64,000 nt of DNA from Azolla caroliniana. Lineage: Eukaryota; Polypodiophyta. The notes below the pieces were generated by a model. It was not told where the DNA came from and ran no database searches. It saw only the letters and a program-made list of their open reading frames with translations. The DNA is taken from the NCBI GenBank assembly GCA_043228905.1, contig JBHGNT010000004.1:3286001-3350000 (forward strand). Direction: 5' to 3'. Below are positions 31,187-38,621 of this stretch, one piece after another. The position numbers and the translations under genes were made by a program. Position 1 is the first letter of the stretch; each line of letters starts with the position of its first letter.

Positions 31187-33313
31187 ATGAAGGGGGCGGA
31201 TCTTGCAGAGGCCATGGCTTCGGCCGTGGATCGGATAGTAAGCGCGCGCGAGGGCACCGGCGCCCTCGATAGAGCTATTGAGGCGGTCGTCGGAACGATC
31301 GGTCGATTCACCGGAAAAGATGCCACGAAGTACCTGGCGTCCTACGGTGCGGAAATGTTAATGCGGGACATTCCGGAAGACAGGCGCCTTGCCGGTTTTC
31401 CCCGAGTGGCGATGCCGAGCATCCACGCGGAGGTGCTCGAGGTGCGGGCGGAGAGCCGTACCTGGGAGGAGTTCGAAGGTCGGCTCCTGGAAAAATACGG
31501 ACTGGACGACGCGCTCCGGCTTTCGAAGCGAAGCTTCCTGGAGTGGGTGGAGTCTCCCGGGAAAGTAAGGAATGCGTCGGCACTCCTCCGGGAGTTCGAG
31601 GAGAACTTCGCGCGCCTTTCGGCGCTTGACAGGATGGTCCTGGATACAAGCCGGGTCCTGCTGTTCGTCAAATCGGTTGACGAGAGGGATCGGAGTCACG
31701 TGGGCGCCCTGCTAGAAACCGAAGACGGGCTGACAGCCGACTGGGCGGCGGTCAAGAGAGCCTGCGGCCGTTTCGACAAACGGCGAGAATGGGAGGATGA
31801 CAGAGCAACCGGGTCGGGCTCAGTCGCGGCGAGGAAACTCGAGCCGGCGCAGCCGGTGCGAAGGGAAGAGACTCGGGAGTGGCTGGAATCCGGTTCATCT
31901 CCGACCGGCGGGATCAGAGGCTCGACTGGAGGAGCTGCGTTGGAGGAACTGACGAGGGCGATAAAAGACCTCCAAATCGCACAAGCCCGCAGAGAAGGCG
32001 GAGGACCTGCTCGTGACCGACGGCCGGCGGCAGGGAACAGGTGCATGTGGTGCGACGGGGTCGGCCACATCCGAAAAGACTGCGGCGATTTCGCGGAGGC
32101 GCTGAGGAACCGGGTGGTGTACCTATGGGAAGGCCGGGTTCACGCCAACGACACGAGAAGGGCCCTAAACCGAAACGACGGGCGAGGCGGAATGAAGAGG
32201 TTGATGGAAGAGGCGGCGGCCCGACATGTGGAAACCGTCCACTACTCGGCGTCGGCCGGTATTCGAGTCGGGGGCGGCGAGGCCCGAAAGGAAAGCAAAG
32301 CCGGATTCTGGCCGACGATGCTGGAAGGCCTTGCCGGTGCAGGGCTAAAAGGGGAGGAATCGGACCGTGCGGAGAAACGGGTACGGGAGATGACCGGGTG
32401 GAGCGACCCGGTCGAGGAAAAGACGGGCTTCGTGGAAGCCGCTTGCCGGAACTACGAGGCTCTGGTAGAAGAGAAGCGGGTGGGGAAACCCGGGACGACC
32501 GGGCCCTCACAACGATACGAGACCCGGTCCGGGCCACGGCGGGACGAAGCCGGCGGGGCCAGTACGCAAGATAAACCCCAGAAGGGCGGGTACCGTCTGG
32601 GGACGGAGATAGAAAGAACCACGGACTTACGAAAGGTCCTGGAGGAACGGATCCTCGACAGCAAGGTGGAGCTGTCGCTACGGGAGGTGCTTGGAATCGC
32701 CAAGAAGGAGTTCCACGACTCCATCGTGGACTTGGTGAAACGGAAGAGGCTGTCAACGGAGACTGAACCGGAAAGACCGGTGGAAGTACGGACGACGCAC
32801 CTAGACGACATGGCGCTGGGAGAAGAGTGGGCGGAAAGCCACTATTCGAGACCGCACTGGGCCCGAGCGACCACGGAAACCCCGGTGAAGATCGGCGATG
32901 TCCAGGAACCGGTGATAGCTTTGGTGGACCACGGATCGGAGATCAATTTGATGTCCATGGACTTCTATAAGAAGGGCAAATGGCCGATCAACACCAAGCA
33001 CGGGTGGAAAATAAGGGCAGCAACGCGCGCCACCGAGGAACTGCACGGGGCCTGTCCGAATGTGCGAGTCAAGATCGGCGACGTCGAGATTGACCAGCAC
33101 TTCTTCGTGCAGGAGACGTCTTCGCATCCGGTCATACTGGGAGAGCCGTACATCACGGCGGCGCGGATGGAGACCAAGGTGTTGGACAATGGTTCGGCCT
33201 ACGCGAGGGTCAAAAGCCAAGACGGGCGCCATTCGGTCCAGTTTCTGACGGTACGGCCGAACCACGAACGTAACCGCGACTCCCTCGGTTCCGATAACCG
33301 AGAGGATTTTTAG
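31187..33313 (+). CDS. Gag-protease protein of G1, about 708 aa
   Basis: Capsid/nucleocapsid and protease precursor. The start is set at the ATG at 31187 (MKGADLAEAMASAVDRIVSA), just past the primer site and conserved in G1b. The capsid-like region is roughly 1-260, with zinc knuckle CMWCDGVGHIRKDC (CX2CX4HX4C) near residue 286. A long charged region follows, then a retropepsin-like domain with ALVDHGSEINLMSMDFY near residue 580 and HPVILGEPYI further on. The catalytic triplet reads D-H-G, where D-S/T-G is usual. The frame ends with TAG at 33311-33313, overlapping the pol frame, which suggests frameshifting. The antisense ORF at 31914-32756 is a shadow. Confidence 0.92.
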   Translation: MKGADLAEAMASAVDRIVSAREGTGALDRAIEAVVGTIGRFTGKDATKYLASYGAEMLMRDIPEDRRLAGFPRVAMPSIHAEVLEVRAESRTWEEFEGRLLEKYGLDDALRLSKRSFLEWVESPGKVRNASALLREFEENFARLSALDRMVLDTSRVLLFVKSVDERDRSHVGALLETEDGLTADWAAVKRACGRFDKRREWEDDRATGSGSVAARKLEPAQPVRREETREWLESGSSPTGGIRGSTGGAALEELTRAIKDLQIAQARREGGGPARDRRPAAGNRCMWCDGVGHIRKDCGDFAEALRNRVVYLWEGRVHANDTRRALNRNDGRGGMKRLMEEAAARHVETVHYSASAGIRVGGGEARKESKAGFWPTMLEGLAGAGLKGEESDRAEKRVREMTGWSDPVEEKTGFVEAACRNYEALVEEKRVGKPGTTGPSQRYETRSGPRRDEAGGASTQDKPQKGGYRLGTEIERTTDLRKVLEERILDSKVELSLREVLGIAKKEFHDSIVDLVKRKRLSTETEPERPVEVRTTHLDDMALGEEWAESHYSRPHWARATTETPVKIGDVQEPVIALVDHGSEINLMSMDFYKKGKWPINTKHGWKIRAATRATEELHGACPNVRVKIGDVEIDQHFFVQETSSHPVILGEPYITAARMETKVLDNGSAYARVKSQDGRHSVQFLTVRPNHERNRDSLGSDNREDF
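33298..33313 (+). other. Gag/pol overlap with candidate -1 frameshift site
   Basis: The gag frame ends GAG GAT TTT TAG. The pol frame is -1 relative to it and is open from 33298 (after a TAA) through 36801. A run of five T (33307-33311) directly before the gag stop would allow the P-site tRNA-Phe to slip back one base into TTT TTA GAG. No ATG in the pol frame precedes 33445. Confidence 0.55.
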
Positions 33314-36300
33314 AGAGGGCTGCCAAGGCGTGGGGCCGCGACAGTCCGGACACCCCGGGAAAACCCCACACCTGTACGATAAAACCGAAGAAACCTTGTA
33401 CCATAGGTAGGGAATTTTTGTTCTCCGACAGCGGAGCGTGTGCGATGGTCGGCATCGCCGGCCGAGAGAAAACAAAGACGGAGGCGAGACTTCGAGCGTG
33501 CGGAGTTCTCGGCCCGGACGAGGAAATCAACGGAGCCGTGGAGGCGGTCTCATTCGACGACACCTTGGGAATGCTGGGAAAGGTAGTCGAAGAAGGCCTT
33601 AACGAAGACCGGACGATACCGGTGTGTTCCGAGGAGATGTACGAAGTCATCGCGGACTTCGGTCGAGGGCTCGAGTCAGTTCGGACGGCCCACGTAAACA
33701 CCAAGTACAAGACTGTGGACCGGAAGGTAAGGCCAGTAGCGGCACCCTTACCGGAGGACAGCGCGTCGAGAATCAAAGGGGTTGCATCGGACCCTAGTCT
33801 ACGAGATCCGGCCTGCATAGGGCACACCTTCACTGACGAGACGCTCCGAGAGCTCAAAATCGGTGGGGGCGGGTTCCTAATGCCGGCGGAGGAAGACCGG
33901 TTTCGGAGAATGCTCGGAAGGCACGGGAAAGCCTTCGCATTCTCGCCGGAGGAAATCGGGTGCGTTGACCCGACGATCGTGGAGCCGCTGGTGATATTCA
34001 CGGTACCGCATGTACCATGGAATCTCAAGCCAATCCCGGTTCCGAGAGCTCACATCCCGAAGTTGATGGAGCTGCTGAGGCAGAAAGTTGATATGGGAAT
34101 TCTCGAGCCGTCGAGCGCCCCATATTCGAATCGATGGTTTACCGTACCGAAGAAAAACGGTTCGCTGCGCTTCATCCAGGACCTGCAGCCGGTCAATCGA
34201 GTGACCATTCGGAACGCAGGGATCGGACCGACCATAGACGAGTTCGCGGAGGCCTTCGCCGGAAGGTCAATTTACTCGGTCGGGGATCTATACTCAGGGT
34301 ACGACCAGTTCCAGCTAGCCGTGGAGAGCAGAGACATTACGACGATGCGAACTCCCCTCGGCCTAGTTCGGATGTGTACACTGCCGCAAGGAGGGACCAA
34401 CTCGGTGGCCCACATGGTGAATGCGATGAACAAGGTTCTGAGGGACTGTATCCCGGACATCACCATGCCGTTTCTGGACGACATCCCGATCAAGGGATGC
34501 CCGGTGGAAGAAAGGGACGAGACGATCGGGCCGGACGGATGCCGGCGATTCGTGGCGACGCACATCGACGACTGCGAGAAGGTGCTGCAAAGGCTAGAGG
34601 ATGCGAGACTCACCTTCTCCGGGGAGAAGTCGGCCTTCGGACAGTCAGAAATCATGGTGGTCGGACACCTGTGCGGACCATATGGCCGGAAACCGTCTCC
34701 GGCAAAGGTAGAAGCCATCTCCGCGATGAAGCCCGACTGCAGCTCGGTCACGGAAGTACGGAGATTCCTGGGGGCATGCGCGTTCTACCACATGTGGATC
34801 CCGCATTACGCACACGTCGCGGAGCCACTGTACGGGTTGCTGAAAAAGGGGCGAAGGTTCGAATGGCTAGACGAACACGCGGAATCGGTCCGGAAGCTGA
34901 AAGAGGCCCTTGCAGCGGCACCGGCACTCCGGAAGGCGGTATACGGGAAGGGTACCCCGGTATTCATAACGGTGGATACCAGTCCGACCGGGATCGGATG
35001 GGTCGTGAACCAGGAAGACGAGGACGGCAATCGGTTTCCGATCCGATTCGGCGCGAAAGTCCTCAGTGAACGGCAGCGAGGATACGGCCAGGTTAAACGC
35101 GAACTCTGGGGTATTGTTTCGGCGGTTAAGGCCGACAAAGACTACCTGATAGGGACAGAAGTGATCATCGAGACGGATTGCCTGCCGATTCTCGGAATGG
35201 TTTCCGGATGCGTGACTCCGGACCTGGCGATGCTCAGGTGGATAGCGTACATCAAGTCCCTGGACCCGGAAATACGACACCTTTCCGGGAAAGACAACGC
35301 CATGGCCGACATGCTTTCGAGGGCGAGGTTCGACGACGAGGGCGGCATGGTTTCGGAAGACGAAGAAGTCGGCGTGGATTTCTTCGAGGCGGCATACATA
35401 ACGACCGACGGGATGAGCACTCCGGCGCTTAACGAGTTCGACGCGAGCAAGTACGACGGGGAATGGCTGCAGATCGGCGGGTTTTTGAAGACAATGACGC
35501 CCGATGCGTCATGGACGAAGGACGAGGCCAACCGGATCCGGAAGAAAGCATATCGATTCTTTCTCCGAGATGGGCATCTATGGAAGCACCCGAAGAAGAG
35601 GGACGGCGTCCCGCTCCGAGTGGTGGCGATGAAGGAAGTACAGGAGGAGCTACTGGCGGCCTACCACGACAGCCCTTGGGCTGGACACCGTGGAACGTGG
35701 GCGACGTTTGAGAAGCTGAAGGGAAAGTACTGGTGGCCGGGATTGTACCGGGACGTGCATCGGTTCGTGTCAACTTGCGAGAGTTGTCAGATGCACTCGA
35801 TAGTCCGACACCGGGACGGGCTTCACCCTACGTACCCTCCGACTATCCACTTCAAATGGATGGTAGATCTAGTGACGATGCCGATGGGGGTAGGACAGAT
35901 GCGGTATCTGGTCCTAGCGCGGGAAGACCTGACGAACCAGGTGGAAGGCCGGGCCCTTCAGAACAAGACGACCGCGGCCGTGTGTCGGTTCCTAGTCGAG
36001 GACGTGATATGCCGGTACGGGTGCGTCGGGAAGATCGTGGCTGACCGAGGGGAGTTGGACGCCGAAGAGGCCGCGGAGCTGTTCGACCGGCTTGGAGTCA
36101 AGCTCTCGCTCACCACTGCGTACAATCCGGAGGCGAATGGAAAGGTGGAGCGCGGACACGGACCGATCGTCAAGGCGTTGATTCGGGCATGCGGAGGCCG
36201 AGTCGGTAACTGGCCGCAGTTGCTACCTTATGCTTTGTGGGCAGACCGGACCACGCACAGTTCGGTAACCGGGTACATGCCGACGAAGCTCATGTTCGGC

Positions 36301-36801
36301 CAGAAGCCGATCATGCCGATTGAACGGACGATCTCCTCGTGGGCAACGGTCGACTGGAGGGACGAGATGAGCCGGGAGGAGTTGTTGACCGCACGTATAC
36401 GACAGCTCGAGCGGAGACCGGAGGACGTGGCACTGGCTGCGGAGAAGCTCCGGGTGGCGAGGACGAAGAACAAAGCCCGGTTCGACCGAACGCACCGGCT
36501 ACGACCGAAGAAAATCGACGAAGGTGACTGGGTGCTCGTCTACGACAGCAGCCTCGACAACCAGCACCGAGCAACAAGGAAGTTCGCACGGAGATGGTTC
36601 GGGCCGTACACGGTACAGAGCGCCAACGACAACGGGACGTATCATCTGGCGGAACTCGACGGTACGAGAATAGCGATACCCGTGGCCGGGAAGAGGATCA
36701 AAGCTTTCAAGAAGCGGCACGACGACGAACCCGACCCGATTCTCCTGGACAGCAGCGACGACCGATCCGAGGCCGAGGAAGGGCCGGCAGGCGAAGAGTA
36801 A
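33307..36801 (+). CDS. Pol of G1: reverse transcriptase, RNase H and integrase
   Basis: The frame is open across 33298-36801; the first ATG is at 33445, so synthesis as a gag fusion is likely. Counting from 33418: reverse transcriptase with VPHVPWNLKPIPVPRAHIPK near 205, YSGYDQFQLA near 298 and the active box FLDD at about 351-354 followed by IPIKG; RNase H with TVDTSPTG near 520 and ETDCLPILGM; integrase zinc site H-H-C-C (AYHDSPWAGH, CESCQMH) at about 750-790; core D near 816 (WMVDLV), D near 875 (VADRGE) and E near 910 (NGKVERGH); then a C-terminal GPY/F-like segment (RWFGPYTV). No chromodomain is visible. The IPIKG and VGHLCGPYGRKPS blocks recall a Gypsy clade common in basidiomycetes. 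Confidence 0.94.
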   Translation, partial: FLERAAKAWGRDSPDTPGKPHTCTIKPKKPCTIGREFLFSDSGACAMVGIAGREKTKTEARLRACGVLGPDEEINGAVEAVSFDDTLGMLGKVVEEGLNEDRTIPVCSEEMYEVIADFGRGLESVRTAHVNTKYKTVDRKVRPVAAPLPEDSASRIKGVASDPSLRDPACIGHTFTDETLRELKIGGGGFLMPAEEDRFRRMLGRHGKAFAFSPEEIGCVDPTIVEPLVIFTVPHVPWNLKPIPVPRAHIPKLMELLRQKVDMGILEPSSAPYSNRWFTVPKKNGSLRFIQDLQPVNRVTIRNAGIGPTIDEFAEAFAGRSIYSVGDLYSGYDQFQLAVESRDITTMRTPLGLVRMCTLPQGGTNSVAHMVNAMNKVLRDCIPDITMPFLDDIPIKGCPVEERDETIGPDGCRRFVATHIDDCEKVLQRLEDARLTFSGEKSAFGQSEIMVVGHLCGPYGRKPSPAKVEAISAMKPDCSSVTEVRRFLGACAFYHMWIPHYAHVAEPLYGLLKKGRRFEWLDEHAESVRKLKEALAAAPALRKAVYGKGTPVFITVDTSPTGIGWVVNQEDEDGNRFPIRFGAKVLSERQRGYGQVKRELWGIVSAVKADKDYLIGTEVIIETDCLPILGMVSGCVTPDLAMLRWIAYIKSLDPEIRHLSGKDNAMADMLSRARFDDEGGMVSEDEEVGVDFFEAAYITTDGMSTPALNEFDASKYDGEWLQIGGFLKTMTPDASWTKDEANRIRKKAYRFFLRDGHLWKHPKKRDGVPLRVVAMKEVQEELLAAYHDSPWAGHRGTWATFEKLKGKYWWPGLYRDVHRFVSTCESCQMHSIVRHRDGLHPTYPPTIHFKWMVDLVTMPMGVGQMRYLVLAREDLTNQVEGRALQNKTTAAVCRFLVEDVICRYGCVGKIVADRGELDAEEAAELFDRLGVKLSLTTAYNPEANGKVERGHGPIVKALIRACGGRVGNWPQLLPYALWADRTTHSSVTGYMPTKLMFGQKPIMPIERTISSWATVDWRDEMSREELLTARIRQLERRPEDVALAAEKLRVARTKNKARFDRTHRLRPKKIDEGDWVLVYDSSLDNQHRATRKFARRWFGPYTVQSANDNGTYHLAELDGTRIAIPVAGKRIKAFKKRHDDEPDPILLDSSDDRSEAEEGPAGEE

Positions 36802-36860
36802 AGGCGGGCCGGTTTTCTCCGTGCCAACTTAATTTGGCGCATGCCGGTGGATGCGCGGTT

Positions 36861-36873
36861 AGGTGGGGGCGGA
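36861..36873 (+). other. Polypurine tract of G1
   Basis: AGGTGGGGGCGGA directly before the 3' LTR; shared with G2a at 19366-19378 except one base. Confidence 0.75.
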
Positions 36874-37590
36874 TGTCGTGAAGAAAACCGCCCACAAGAG
36901 GAATCGGAGGAACAAGGCGTGGGAAACGGCTCTACACACACACGCGCGCCAAGAAGTACCTAAGGACGAAGTAGGCACATACGAGGATCCTAGGTGGGTA
37001 GATTCGGTTGGTATGCAGTTAATGCCAAACGGCCTCTTGACGGGCTATAAAAGGAAGAGGAAGAAGAGAAGTCGGGGATCTCCCGCGGAGAGGACGAAGT
37101 GCTGCCGAACCGATTTCGGAGCTTCTCTCTCACTCCCGCTCTCTCTGTCTTCTGCTCCATCGCGTACCTGTGCAGGTTTCGAGGAGGCTTGCGCTGTTCC
37201 GTGGAACGCCCCGAGTGCGTCCTGCAGCACCTCCGACCTGTTTCCCCCTTCTGTGCGTCGCGACATACAGGGGTCGGCATCTGTTCGCCGCCCTGTTCGT
37301 TTTCGTTAGTATCTATTTCGTGCCCCACTGTGGGTTGTAATACTTTAGTCTGTTATTTCCTTGCATTCATAAGTACATACCTTTCGTTGTTGCGTCCATC
37401 TGCGTCGGCGTTATTTGTGATCTCTGTTTGTTGGGCCGTGTCCCTGTGTAATCGTCGGTTCTGCGCAATCGGAACTTCGGTTCTGTGTAATCGGGGTCTC
37501 TCTCTCTTACCTCTCTCTCTCTTGCTCTTCGGTTCAAGACCCCCGTGGTCCCTCCTCCTTTCTACACGCAAGGGCGTAGCAACCCCGACA
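36874..37590 (+). repeat. 3' LTR of G1
   Basis: 717 bp, one visible difference from the 5' LTR; followed by the 4-bp duplication ACGC at 37591-37594. Confidence 0.93.
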
Positions 37591-37729
37591 ACGCGTAAGA
37601 TATAACAATGAGTACAGAACGGTAATCAATACTGAAAAGATTAAGGCAATAAGTTCTATTAATTATCCGCTGTCGATTACATTGTAATCGGGCCTTTATA
37701 TAGGTCTCCGGTGCGAAGTACAAAATGGT

Positions 37730-38621
37730 GCCAATCGGCACCTTATCGGGATCGGTCCGGATCCGGATCGGCATACCGATTCCGGTCTGTCTGTCCTCAT
37801 CTTCTCATATATTAATATATATTAAGATTACTAATTACAACAGTTCCCGAATAAACTATTCCTTTCACACTTTGGTTTGGACGTCTTTAAGCCTTCTTGC
37901 CAGTTGGGTAACACATGGCACACCCGTGGGACAGTACCTTGTACGTCGAACCCATTATCCGGCCGTTTTACGCTTCGTCCAAAATGTCCAGAATGCTTTG
38001 CTCCAGAATTTCCAATGGCTCGTCAGGAATCTGTTGTTGCTGTTGTGGTTGTTGCTGTTGTGGTTGTTGCTGTTGTGGCTGCTGTTCTGTTTGTGGCTGT
38101 GGCTGCTCCGTTTGTGCCTTCTCCGTTTGGGGTTGCGGCTCCGTTTGTTGCTTTGGCACTGGCGTTTCCTTCATTGCCAATCGGCACCTTATCGGGATCG
38201 GTCCGGATCCGGATCGGCATACCGATTCCGGTCTGTCTGTCCTCATCTTCTCATATATTAATATATATTAAGATTACTAATTACAACAGTTCCCGAATAA
38301 ACTATTCCTTTCACACTTTGGTTTGGACGTCTTTAAGCCTTCTTGCCAGTTGGGTAACACATGGCACACCCGTGGGACAGTACCTTGTACGTCGAACCCA
38401 TTATCCGACCGTTTTACGCTTCGTCCAAAATGTCCAGAATGCTTTGCTCCAAAATTTCCAATGGCTCGTCAGGAATCTGTTGTTGCTGTTATGGTTGTTG
38501 CTGTTGTGGCTGCTGTTCTGTTTGTGGCTGTGGCTGCTCCGTTTGTGCCTTCTCCGTTTGGGGTTGCGGCTCCGTTTGTTGCTTTGGCACTGGAGTTTCC
38601 TTCATTGGTTCCTCTGTTAGA
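37730..38621. repeat. 446-bp tandem duplication spanning the T1 3' LTR edge and 3' ORF end
   Basis: 37730-38175 and 38176-38621 are near-identical. Each holds the LTR tail (CCAATCGGCACC ... TTGGGTAACA) and the Gln-rich end of the T1 3' ORF. The unit junction is TTCATTG|CCAATCGG against TTCATTG|GTTCC at the far end. It arose after T1 inserted, because it copies an LTR boundary. Confidence 0.85.

Larger units (their letters stand above)
30426..37590 (+). mobile_element. Intact Ty3/Gypsy element G1
   Basis: 7165 bp with 717-bp LTRs (30426-31142 and 36874-37590) that differ by one base as far as I can see (T versus C, near 30498 and 36946). The flanks share ACGC, a 4-bp duplication. The related LTR at 61880-62340 shows the uninterrupted site (AACATGCGTAAG). 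It encodes gag-protease and pol in two overlapping frames. All core domains are intact, so it is probably young and autonomous. Confidence 0.93.
30285..37913 (-). repeat. 3' LTR of T1, interrupted by G1
   Basis: Parts 30285-30425 and 37591-37913, about 460 bp when joined, matching the 461-bp LTR at 61880-62340. A TATA-type sequence (TATATAAAGG on the minus strand) lies near 37695. Confidence 0.88.

Noticed and set aside
31914-32756. 280-codon minus-strand ORF
   Set aside because: It lies fully antisense to the intact G1 gag-protease, is Pro/Ser/Arg-rich as expected of a GC-rich shadow frame, and has no recognisable domain.
37877-38620. 247-codon plus-strand ORF with hydrophobic Leu/Val repeats, looking like a membrane protein
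   Set aside because: It is the complement of a Gln-codon run in the T1 3' ORF and spans the 446-bp tandem duplication, so the apparent membrane segments are an artefact.
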